From: JAVZJR01 sp037447235
GTDB taxonomy: Archaea > Micrarchaeota > Micrarchaeia > Anstonellales > Bilamarchaeaceae
Length of the DNA stretch: 14,738 nucleotides
Reading direction: 5' to 3'
Assembly: GCA_037447235.1 (NCBI GenBank)
Contig: JBBIHC010000015.1
Coordinates: 1-14,738 of the forward strand
Shown here: positions 1-5,400 of the stretch, piece by piece
Position numbering within the stretch: position 1 is the stretch's first letter
How the letters are laid out: the number at the start of each line of letters is the position of its first letter
Made by a program: the position numbers and the translations under genes
The notes under the pieces: generated by a model
What the model saw: only the letters and a program-made list of their open reading frames with translations
What the model was told of the DNA's origin: nothing
The model's database searches: none

Positions 1-54
1 GTGACGGACTAAGGGGGCGCTGAGAATTACCGGAGCAGCCCCCTTGGGCTGTCA
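1..54 (+). repeat. 54-bp direct repeat, copy 1, folding as a long hairpin
   Basis: Bases 1-54 are identical to 14627-14680. The element begins GTGACGGACTAAGGGGGC and ends GCCCCCTTGGGCTGTCA. As plus-strand RNA the two 17-base arms (2-18 and 38-54) pair at 16 of 17 positions, two of them G-U wobbles, with an inner GCU/AGC extension around an unpaired GAGAAUUACCGG loop. The wobbles would be A-C mismatches in the minus-strand RNA, so a plus-strand transcript is the better folded form. The copy directly abuts the TAA stop of the nucleotidyltransferase gene (55-57), so it could also act as a 3' hairpin for that minus-strand transcript. It starts at the first base of the window, so its true left edge cannot be seen. 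Confidence 0.9.
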
Positions 55-753
55 TTAGAAGAGTTCGGAAATCTTAAGCTCTTTGTTCAGTTTCTCATAA
101 TCCGATACCCTGCCGACATCATACCAAAGACCCTCAAATATGAAGGCGTTTATTTCTTTTTTCATCCTGAGCAATCTGGGAAAAACGTCTTTTGCAAAAT
201 CCTCCTTTTCTTTTATGTAATCGAATATCCCCGGCTCGAATATGTATATCGCGGTGTTGTAAAGCTTTTCAATCGCTGGCTTTTCCACGAATTCAACGAT
301 CCTGTTGTTTTTTACTTCGGCCACTCCATATTCTATAGGAATTTTGCCCTTTAACAAAGCAACCGTCGCTATGCAGCCGCTTCTTTTGTGGCTATCCATC
401 ATTTCACTTATGCTTATGTTGGTTATGTGGTCGCCCATAGCAACAACAAAAGATTCTTTGAGTTTAGGTTTCAGGCGAAGCACCGCGCCGGCGGTGTTAA
501 GCTTCTCTTTCTCAATTGAATATTCTATCCTGACGCCGAGCTTGCTCCCGTCTCCGAAATAATCAACTATCTTCCCGTGCTTGTACCCTGCCGCGATTAT
601 GAAATCCCTTATCCCGGCCCGCTTAAGGTTCTCAATGACATAATATAAAATGGGCTTTTGTTCCTCTCCGATGGGCAGCATCGGTTTCGGAGTTTCATAA
701 GTGTACGGCCGCAATCTTGTTCCTTCTCCGCCTGCCAGTATAACCGCCTTCAT
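55..753 (-). CDS. Sugar-phosphate nucleotidyltransferase (NTP_transferase family)
   Basis: A 232-residue enzyme of the family that transfers a nucleotidyl group from an NTP to a sugar 1-phosphate, giving an NDP-sugar for glycan or glycolipid synthesis in the cytoplasm. The N-terminus carries the signature GGEGTRLRP (residues 8-16) and PKPMLPI (22-28). A GD metal-binding pair lies at 107-108, EKP at 156-158, and the C-terminal WYDVGR at 209-214 supplies the second metal-binding Asp. It is a catalytic domain only, with no C-terminal left-handed beta-helix, so it is like short mannose-1-phosphate guanylyltransferases or glucose-1-phosphate uridylyl/thymidylyltransferases. The substrate cannot be told from sequence. 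The ATG is preceded by GAGGTGAGAAA, which overlaps the end of the DUF92 gene upstream, so the two form an operon. The 54-bp repeat follows the stop directly. Confidence 0.9.
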   Translation of the reverse strand: MKAVILAGGEGTRLRPYTYETPKPMLPIGEEQKPILYYVIENLKRAGIRDFIIAAGYKHGKIVDYFGDGSKLGVRIEYSIEKEKLNTAGAVLRLKPKLKESFVVAMGDHITNISISEMMDSHKRSGCIATVALLKGKIPIEYGVAEVKNNRIVEFVEKPAIEKLYNTAIYIFEPGIFDYIKEKEDFAKDVFPRLLRMKKEINAFIFEGLWYDVGRVSDYEKLNKELKISELF

Positions 754-757
754 TTTC

Positions 758-1372
758 TCACCTCACAAACACGCCCAGGAAACCGCCGACAAGCGTGCAT
801 ATGAAATTGGTCGTTCCTTTCGTTCCGATGCCTTTTTCCTCGAGGATTCCAAATGCGGTGTCGGCAGCCGCGCCGATAAATCCGCATACTCCTATGAAAA
901 ATGCCTGCGACGGGTTCAGCTGAAAGACCGGCATAGCAAGAACCCCGATTATCATAGCGCCGAGCGCCGAGGCGGCGGTGCCAACCGCGCTTACTGCGCC
1001 GCTTGTCCCGGGCCTTGTTTTCCTGAAATTGCCGAGAAAGACAGGCTCGCGTTTGCCCAGCACCCCTATCTCCGAGCCGAACGTATCGGAGAGCGCGGCA
1101 GCAACAGAAGCCAGAAACGGGACCGGACCGAGCGAGTTGGAAAAAAAAGCGAATAGAGCCGGGCCAAGGCCGTTTGACAGGACGTTTTCTATCCCCCTTT
1201 CGTGCTCGTACAGCCCCATATCCTTCTTTATCTGCTGCCCGTATCTTGTAGCAAGCACGCCGAAAAACAGGAATACGAACATAAAAAGAAGGTAGTCAAA
1301 ACCTCCAAAGTGCCATATGACCGCGCCCAGCACCGCAGCCGATATCAAGCCGTCCCTGTCAAGTATTTTCAT
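758..1372 (-). CDS. DUF92 family membrane protein (VTE6-like, possible polyprenyl phosphate kinase)
   Basis: A 204-residue multi-pass membrane protein of the DUF92/TIGR00297 family. Visible family features are ERGIENVLSNG (58-68), SDTFGSEIG (95-103) and RPGTSGAVSAVGTAASALGA (120-139), with hydrophobic segments at about 10-42, 66-92, 128-160 and 190-204. The plant member VTE6 phosphorylates phytyl phosphate; archaeal members are mostly uncharacterised, and a role on isoprenoid phosphates is inference. It is a little shorter than many relatives. The ATG follows AGGGTAGGTA. The sugar nucleotidyltransferase starts four bases after its stop, which suggests a shared role in lipid or lipid-linked sugar metabolism, but that is a guess from context. 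The family call is firm and the substrate is unknown. Confidence 0.85.
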   Translation of the reverse strand: MKILDRDGLISAAVLGAVIWHFGGFDYLLFMFVFLFFGVLATRYGQQIKKDMGLYEHERGIENVLSNGLGPALFAFFSNSLGPVPFLASVAAALSDTFGSEIGVLGKREPVFLGNFRKTRPGTSGAVSAVGTAASALGAMIIGVLAMPVFQLNPSQAFFIGVCGFIGAAADTAFGILEEKGIGTKGTTNFICTLVGGFLGVFVR

Positions 1373-1386
1373 TACCTACCCTCTTG

Positions 1387-1421
1387 GACAGAAAAACGCA
1401 AAATAAAAAAATAAGAAAAAA
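1387..1421 (-). terminator. T-rich terminator after alba
   Basis: On the minus strand the 35 bases directly after the alba stop read as several runs of T (six, seven, four and five long) broken by single other bases. Archaeal RNA polymerase commonly terminates at such oligo-dT tracts. The tract lies between alba and the start of the DUF92 gene at 1372, so it would separate the two transcripts. There is no clear stem-loop. Confidence 0.45.
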
Positions 1422-1733
1422 TTATTTTCTCAATAAAATCTCGATGGCTGAGACCTTGCTTTTTGAGCCGTCTTCCGAGGTAAGCTCTTCGGTGGATATC
1501 GTTATCTTGTCCACCTTTGCGTCAGGCATAAACCTGTGCCTCACGATCTCTGCCACATCTACGGCTCTTGAAATCAGCTTTCCCCTGGCTTTTATGGTAA
1601 CTTCCTTTGCGTTGTTGTTAAATTGCGTAACAACAGCAAGGACGTAGCCCATTGCTCCCTTCTTGCCCACAAAAACGACGTTGTCGCTTTTTTGCGGCGT
1701 TGCCACAGTTTTCTGTTCTTGCGTTTCTGCCAT
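1422..1733 (-). CDS. alba: Alba family nucleic-acid-binding protein
   Basis: A 103-residue Alba protein, the small dimeric archaeal chromatin protein that binds DNA and RNA. The family core is plain: VVFVGKKGAMGYVLAVVTQF (19-38), EVTIKARGKLISRAVDVAEIVR (44-65) and a C-terminal beta hairpin ending in AIEILLRK. The GKK pair (23-25) matches the nucleic-acid-binding lysines. The next residues are GAMGY rather than the common PVMNY, a modest divergence. I chose the ATG at 1733 because it is preceded by AGAGGTGAAAC and gives the usual N-terminus; an upstream in-frame ATG at 1793 would add 20 residues unlike the family. A box A lies at about 1808-1816 and a T-rich terminator follows, so it is probably a single-gene transcript. 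Confidence 0.93.
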   Translation of the reverse strand: MAETQEQKTVATPQKSDNVVFVGKKGAMGYVLAVVTQFNNNAKEVTIKARGKLISRAVDVAEIVRHRFMPDAKVDKITISTEELTSEDGSKSKVSAIEILLRK

Positions 1734-1807
1734 ATGTTTCACCTCTGTACATTTGCAAGCATACCTTCGTATGTAACCGCATCCCGCAATCATATAATTA
1801 GTTAAAA

Positions 1808-1816
1808 GATATAAAT
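1808..1816 (-). promoter_or_regulatory. Candidate box A promoter for alba
   Basis: The minus strand reads ATATATTTATATC here, close to the archaeal TATA element. Transcription about 25 bases downstream would begin near 1787, giving a leader of some 55 bases that contains the GAGGTGA ribosome binding site and a small stem-loop, CATAC-GAAG-GTATG, at 1760-1773. Confidence 0.4.
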
Positions 1817-1823
1817 ATATCGC

Positions 1824-2093
1824 TTATCTCTTCTTTTTTGCCCTTGATTTTTTCTTTGCCTTTTTTGCAGGCCCTGCTGCTTTCCTTTTTTGCTGGATTG
1901 CGTCTATAACTTCGGAGATTTCCGCAAGCTCAACCGACATAAGTTCCAGTGCCGGCGCCGCTTTTTCAAGGGATATGAGAAGCCTGTCCAGCCAGCTCGC
2001 CAGCATTTTCACGTCGGCAGCCTCTCCTCTCGCGTAGATGTCCTGCCTTATGCTCTTTACCTCATCCACAAGCTCACGCAAAGTTTCCGCCAT
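1824..2093 (-). CDS. Small alpha-helical protein with Lys-rich C-terminal tail, unknown
   Basis: An 89-residue protein I do not recognise. Residues 1-68 look wholly helical, with heptad-like Leu/Ile spacing (LRELVDEVKSIRQDI near the start; LELMSVELAEISEVIDAI at about 49-66), and are acidic overall. Residues 69-89 are almost only Lys, Arg and Ala (ending KKAKKKSRAKKKR), a tail typical of nucleic-acid-binding proteins. The ATG has a strong site, GCAGGTGGTGTT, and a box A at 2123-2130. It lies upstream of alba on the same strand and is divergent from the HEAT lipoprotein. A role as a nucleoid or RNA-binding accessory protein is inference from the tail and neighbour. Confidence 0.75.
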   Translation of the reverse strand: MAETLRELVDEVKSIRQDIYARGEAADVKMLASWLDRLLISLEKAAPALELMSVELAEISEVIDAIQQKRKAAGPAKKAKKKSRAKKKR

Positions 2094-2122
2094 AACACCA
2101 CCTGCTTAATTTTCAGGTCCGA

Positions 2123-2130
2123 TTTTTAAA
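2123..2130 (-). promoter_or_regulatory. Candidate box A promoter for the 89-residue gene
   Basis: TTTAAAAA on the minus strand within AAATTTAAAAATCGG. A start 25 bases downstream falls near 2101, just ahead of the GCAGGTGGTG ribosome binding site, so the leader would be short. Confidence 0.4.
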
Positions 2131-2169
2131 TTTATTTGTGTTTTGGCGCATGGCGCGCAAAAGAGCAAC

Positions 2170-2177
2170 TTTTTAAT
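2170..2177 (+). promoter_or_regulatory. Candidate box A promoter for the HEAT-repeat lipoprotein
   Basis: CTTTTTAATTAG on the plus strand resembles box A. The expected start about 26 bases downstream lies at the ATG of 2202, so the message might be leaderless. This and 2123-2130 sit back to back in the 108-base gap between two divergent genes. Confidence 0.35.
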
Positions 2178-2201
2178 TAGAATTGTCTAAAATGTAAATA
2201 A

Positions 2202-2696
2202 ATGGTAGATGGTGTTGGCGTGAAGACTGAACAAAAACAAACAGATGCCGGAAGGGCAGGAATGGGCTCGCAGCGCAAAATGCAGAAAAAACGTACGCTG
2301 GCCCGATTTCTCAGATGCGGCGTGCTGGCAGCGGGAATGCTCTCGCTTTCAGCGTGCGGCCCGGACGTGCAGCACGAAGCCGGTATGCAAAAAAGAGAAG
2401 TCCGTGAACAGGAAGTGAAAAACAAGGCGAACGAGATTGTTACCTATCTGGCCGGCAGTTTTTACAATAATGATAAAAAGGCGCGGGAAGACGTGATAGA
2501 TGCGCTTGGGAAGATAGCAGAAAAGAAGGCAGATCTTGACATTGCCTTCCCGCTTCTGACCAGTGCGCTGAGAGACGCTGAGGTAGATGTGCGCGTTATG
2601 GCTGCCAGCGCGCTGGAGAGGATTGCGTCAAGAGGGGCTGAAATCCCTCCTGCCGTGGTTTTTGCATTGGAGAATTCGCTGAAAGATTATGACTAG
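2202..2696 (+). CDS. HEAT-repeat lipoprotein, N-terminal part, ended by an in-frame TAG
   Basis: The open part encodes 164 residues. Residues 27-52 form a bacterial-type lipoprotein signal: basic n-region, hydrophobic core and lipobox LSAC with Cys52, so the protein should be lipid-anchored on the outer face of the membrane. The rest consists of about 37-residue HEAT repeats, of which two and the start of a third are seen here (motif LRDAEVDVRVMAASALERIA). The frame stops at TAG 2694-2696 in the middle of repeat 3, and the same frame continues with perfect repeat sequence to 3077, so the intact protein would be about 291 residues. The start is uncertain: ATG 2202 may be leaderless, while ATG 2262 or 2280 would give a normal-length signal peptide. 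It is the only plus-strand gene in the window. Partner and function are unknown. Confidence 0.7.
   Translation: MVDGVGVKTEQKQTDAGRAGMGSQRKMQKKRTLARFLRCGVLAAGMLSLSACGPDVQHEAGMQKREVREQEVKNKANEIVTYLAGSFYNNDKKAREDVIDALGKIAEKKADLDIAFPLLTSALRDAEVDVRVMAASALERIASRGAEIPPAVVFALENSLKDYD
2694..2696 (+). other. In-frame amber codon inside a HEAT repeat
   Basis: The repeat line-up around the stop is LRDAEVDVR, LKDYD-stop-AVR, LEDEKWEAK, LKEEARGVR, LRDEAWDVR. The stop column holds Trp in two of the other four repeats, and TAG is one base from TGG. Translation after the TAG reads AVRASAAFALGKIG, a textbook HEAT helix. A 7-bp hairpin (2707-2713 with 2721-2727) begins 10 bases after the stop. TAG also ends pcc1, the PDCD5-like gene and the 13906 gene here, so it is a normal stop in this genome. 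A recent nonsense mutation, a sequence error or readthrough all fit. Confidence 0.85.
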
Positions 2697-3077
2697 GCTG
2701 TCAGGGCAAGCGCTGCTTTTGCGCTTGGCAAGATAGGCCAGGCCGGGCCGCATGTGAACAGGGTTGCTCTTGCGCTGATAGATGCGCTGGAAGACGAAAA
2801 GTGGGAGGCGAAGGCAAGCGTCCTGTTTGCTTTTGGAATGATGGCCCTGGCCGGGCCGTACGGAGGCGAGGCTGTAATCGCTTCAACAAATGCCCTGAAA
2901 GAGGAAGCAAGAGGGGTGCGGGCAACCGCCGTGTTTGTGCTCTGGAAAATGGCGCAACAAGGCATCGATGTCTCCACCGCGGTCCCGGCTCTCGTTAACA
3001 GCCTGAGAGACGAAGCATGGGATGTGCGCAAGATTGCTTCCGACACGCTGGACATTATAGAAAACAGAAAACAATAA
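2697..3077 (+). pseudogene. HEAT-repeat lipoprotein, C-terminal part after the TAG
   Basis: Same reading frame as 2202-2696, continuing at once after the amber codon with the second helix of repeat 3 and then repeats 4 to 6, ending in TAA at 3075-3077. The part from the first internal ATG (2754) is 107 residues. The repeats keep the family pattern of Leu-acidic-acidic, Trp or Val, Arg/Lys-Ala and a Gly- or Lys-bearing turn. It has no signal sequence and no convincing ribosome binding site, so it is unlikely to be an independent gene and is best read as the separated C-terminal half. If the TAG is read through it is part of one protein. Confidence 0.65.
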
Positions 3078-3087
3078 GAGCGGCGGA

Positions 3088-3648
3088 TCAGATCATCTTT
3101 TCCAGTTTCTTTACCTGTCCGGCATTTATCTTCATAATTCTGTTTGCTATCGCGACCATTTCGGCCCATTTCGGTTCTGCCGCTTCTACCGGAAAAGCCA
3201 TCCAGGCAGTGCCCTGAATTTCAATCGCCACCCTTCCTTTTCCAGCGCCCTGCATCCCTCCCCTTTTCACGCCTGCCCTGCGGGCGCGGCCCATAAAAGC
3301 CTCTGCCGCACCATAATCCCTGGCTGAAACGTGGAGTATGAAAGGCTCGACCTTAAACCATAAAGGTGGCTTTTTCGCATATCCTGAAACTGCACTTTCA
3401 ACTTCTTCCACGCAGACCTCGCGATGCCATTTCGCATAGAATTTTGCAGTCTGCTTTAGCTTATTCAAATCAAACTCAAGTAAAACAATTCTGCCAGCGC
3501 AGGAAGACGTCGTGACCAGGTTTTCATTCTTGTTTATTTTTTTGAGGAGGGGTATGATGCCTTCATCAACTTTTTTTGCCGCGAGGGCTTCATCAAAATC
3601 CCGCAGGCGCTGCTTTCTGAATTCCCCCCACATCCCTGCCACCCGCAT
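3088..3648 (-). CDS. taw3: tRNA wybutosine-synthesis methyltransferase Taw3 (TYW3 family)
   Basis: A 186-residue TYW3-family protein. These enzymes use S-adenosylmethionine to N4-methylate the tricyclic wyosine intermediate at position 37 of tRNA-Phe. Family marks are KVDEGIIPLLKKIN (26-39), TTSSCAGRIVLLE (46-58), the KWHREV segment at about 73-78 and FILHVSARDYGAAE followed by an AGVKRGGM motif. Its ATG overlaps the guaA stop by one base (TAATG), so translation is probably coupled; ATG 3633 is an alternative start five residues in. Placement after guaA is not an obvious functional link. No other wybutosine gene is in the window. Confidence 0.88.
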   Translation of the reverse strand: MRVAGMWGEFRKQRLRDFDEALAAKKVDEGIIPLLKKINKNENLVTTSSCAGRIVLLEFDLNKLKQTAKFYAKWHREVCVEEVESAVSGYAKKPPLWFKVEPFILHVSARDYGAAEAFMGRARRAGVKRGGMQGAGKGRVAIEIQGTAWMAFPVEAAEPKWAEMVAIANRIMKINAGQVKKLEKMI

Positions 3649-4238
3649 TATCGCCTGGCGGCTTCCAGAAAATTCCTGAGTATCGCCTCGCCATTTTCAG
3701 TATGCCAGACTTCCGGATGGAATTGAACGCTGTAAACAGGCAGGGTTTCGTTTTTCATTGCCTCAACCCTGCAGGCATCCGAATGCGCCAGAGCGGAAAA
3801 GCCGGACGGCGCTTCCTTGACCTCGTCATAATGCGACACCCATACCCTAAAACGCGCAGGAAGCCCCTTGAAAATATCATCTTCCCTGTCAATGACGATT
3901 TCTGCGATCCCATATTCCGCTTTTGCCCCTTTGGCAACCATGGCCCCAAAGACATGGGCTATCATCTGATGGCCGTAGCATATCCCAAAAAGCGGCTTGG
4001 CAAGTTCGCGATTTTTTATCATTGTCGCGATTTTCCTGCTCAGGGTTTCCTGTTTTTCAAGATATACCGAATTCGGGCCGCCGGAAAGAACTATCGCGTC
4101 GGCATCAGCCACGCTGCCCGCGGCATCTTCGTATTTTTTATAAGTGCTGACCACTTCCGGCTCGTGCCCAAGGTCGCGGTATGACCTTTTTATGAGATGG
4201 GTGTATTGCGAGCCGTTGTCAACTATCAGTATCCTCAA
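3648..4238 (-). CDS. guaA: GMP synthase, glutaminase subunit
   Basis: A 196-residue class I glutamine amidotransferase, the separate glutaminase subunit of the two-part archaeal GMP synthase. It hydrolyses glutamine and passes ammonia to the synthetase subunit, which aminates XMP to GMP. The nucleophile lies in GICYGHQ (Cys87) and the His-Glu pair in FHPEV (His174, Glu176); LSGGPNSV at 51-58 forms the oxyanion strand region. The length is that of the free subunit, with no ATP pyrophosphatase domain, and the partner gene is not in the window. The start is TTG, overlapping the dehydrogenase TGA as TTGA; no ATG gives the expected N-terminus MRILIVDNGSQYTH. Taw3 follows with a one-base overlap. 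Confidence 0.92.
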   Translation of the reverse strand: MRILIVDNGSQYTHLIKRSYRDLGHEPEVVSTYKKYEDAAGSVADADAIVLSGGPNSVYLEKQETLSRKIATMIKNRELAKPLFGICYGHQMIAHVFGAMVAKGAKAEYGIAEIVIDREDDIFKGLPARFRVWVSHYDEVKEAPSGFSALAHSDACRVEAMKNETLPVYSVQFHPEVWHTENGEAILRNFLEAARR

Positions 4239-5341
4239 TCAACCCAGCCCCGATATCTCATTGCTTCTTCCACCCTCTCTTTCGCGATTTCCATCGCGGC
4301 CTTTCTTGTCTCAAGGTTCTTCGCCCTATCAAGCATCACCCTTGTGTTTTTTTCTATCTTGTCCTTCACGATGGAAAACATCTCCTTCTCGCCCATCCCG
4401 GCGGTTTCACACCAGCTGCTTATGACGCCGCCGGCATTGGCCACGAAATCAGGCAACACGACCGTGCCTTTTCTCGCGAGCACAAACTCTATGTCGGCGG
4501 TTATTGGAAGGTTTGCTGCTTCGGTAACATACTTTGCTTTCACCCGCGCAACATTTTCCCCGGTTATAACATTTGGGCGAGCTCCGGGAATGAGGATATC
4601 GCAATCAACTTCAAAAATCGCCTTGCCCCCAAGCACTTTGCCGCCCCCGTAAGCCGTCACTGTTTTTTTCTCTGCCTTCGTTCTCATCAGTTTGTCATAA
4701 TCAAGACCTTCCGGACTGTAAATTGTCCCTTTTGAATCTGACACCGCAACAACGGTGGCTCCAAATTCAGCAAGGAATTTCATCGTGAATGTGCCGACAT
4801 TGCCAAAGCCCTCTATCGCAACTTTCATTCCGTCAAGAGTTTTTCCGCCGTGTTCGACAGCCACCTTCGTTGCCAAAGCCACGCCATAACCAGTGCTGCC
4901 GAGCTCGTGCGGCAGGCCGCCTAGTTCGGCCGGCTTTCCCGTAACCACCCGCGGGTCCCTGCACTCGTCGGCTATGTAGGCCATCTCCCTCTCGCTCATA
5001 TTCATATCGGGCCCGGCAATATACTGCTCCGGCATAATTTCCGCTATCTTCCTGGCAAACGCCCGGACTATTGCTTCTTTCTGCGCCGGCGTGAGTTTGG
5101 CCGGGTCTGCCTTTATGCCGCTCTTTGCGCCGCCAAAAGGAAGGTCTGCCATTGCGTTTTTCCAGGTCATTGCCCGCGCCAGCCCCATCACTTCCTCAAC
5201 AGTGATGTCAGGCACCATCCTGATGCCGCCCTTTCCAGGCCCGCGCGCAGTGTTGTGTATGGCGCAAACGCCTTCCATTCCGGTCCTCTGGTCGTATACC
5301 TCTATTACTTTCTCAAAGCCAAACTTGTCTTCCTTTCTCAT
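4235..5341 (-). CDS. Glu/Leu/Phe/Val dehydrogenase family protein
   Basis: A 368-residue NAD(P)-dependent amino-acid dehydrogenase, which interconverts an amino acid with its 2-oxo acid and ammonia. It shows the substrate-binding GPGKGGIRM, the catalytic DLPFGGAKSGI lysine motif, GPDMNMSEREMAYIADE, the Rossmann glycine turn IEGFGNVG and the C-terminal EAANLPIT and DFVANAGGVISSW. The KGGIR and PFGGAK motifs resemble glutamate dehydrogenase more than leucine dehydrogenase, but the chain is about 45 residues shorter than common glutamate dehydrogenases, so the substrate is left open. I chose ATG 5341 because GGGTGAT precedes it; an upstream in-frame start at 5431 would run into the DHH gene. guaA overlaps its stop by 4 bases. 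Confidence 0.9.
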   Translation of the reverse strand: MRKEDKFGFEKVIEVYDQRTGMEGVCAIHNTARGPGKGGIRMVPDITVEEVMGLARAMTWKNAMADLPFGGAKSGIKADPAKLTPAQKEAIVRAFARKIAEIMPEQYIAGPDMNMSEREMAYIADECRDPRVVTGKPAELGGLPHELGSTGYGVALATKVAVEHGGKTLDGMKVAIEGFGNVGTFTMKFLAEFGATVVAVSDSKGTIYSPEGLDYDKLMRTKAEKKTVTAYGGGKVLGGKAIFEVDCDILIPGARPNVITGENVARVKAKYVTEAANLPITADIEFVLARKGTVVLPDFVANAGGVISSWCETAGMGEKEMFSIVKDKIEKNTRVMLDRAKNLETRKAAMEIAKERVEEAMRYRGWVD

Positions 5342-5392
5342 ATCACCCACTTCCTTCACAAAAAATACGCATGAATGTTTTTGCAATAAACC

Positions 5393-5400
5393 ATTAAAAA
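5393..5400 (-). promoter_or_regulatory. Candidate box A promoter for the dehydrogenase-guaA-taw3 operon
   Basis: TTTTTAAT on the minus strand overlaps the stop of the DHH gene. A start near 5371 would leave a leader of about 30 bases with the GGGTGAT ribosome binding site. The 52-base gap between the DHH gene and the dehydrogenase is wide for this gene-dense stretch, which supports a new transcript. Confidence 0.3.

Noticed and set aside
1..54. A tRNA or CRISPR repeat
   Set aside because: There are only two copies 14.6 kb apart with no spacers, and the fold is a single long hairpin without tRNA arms.
701..1295. Plus-strand open frames over the DUF92 gene
   Set aside because: They are antisense to a clearly recognised family member and show only composition-driven sequence.
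1734..1793. N-terminal extension of Alba from ATG 1793
   Set aside because: The extra 20 residues are unlike the family, and ATG 1733 has a strong ribosome binding site.
2694..2696. Genome-wide reading of TAG as an amino acid such as pyrrolysine
   Set aside because: pcc1, the PDCD5-like gene and the 13906 gene all end in TAG at the expected length, and no pyl gene is in the window. A site-specific effect is not excluded.
2693..3169. Minus-strand open frame of 158 residues over the HEAT gene
   Set aside because: The plus strand shows regular HEAT repeats; the antisense has Ser/Ala-rich nonsense sequence.
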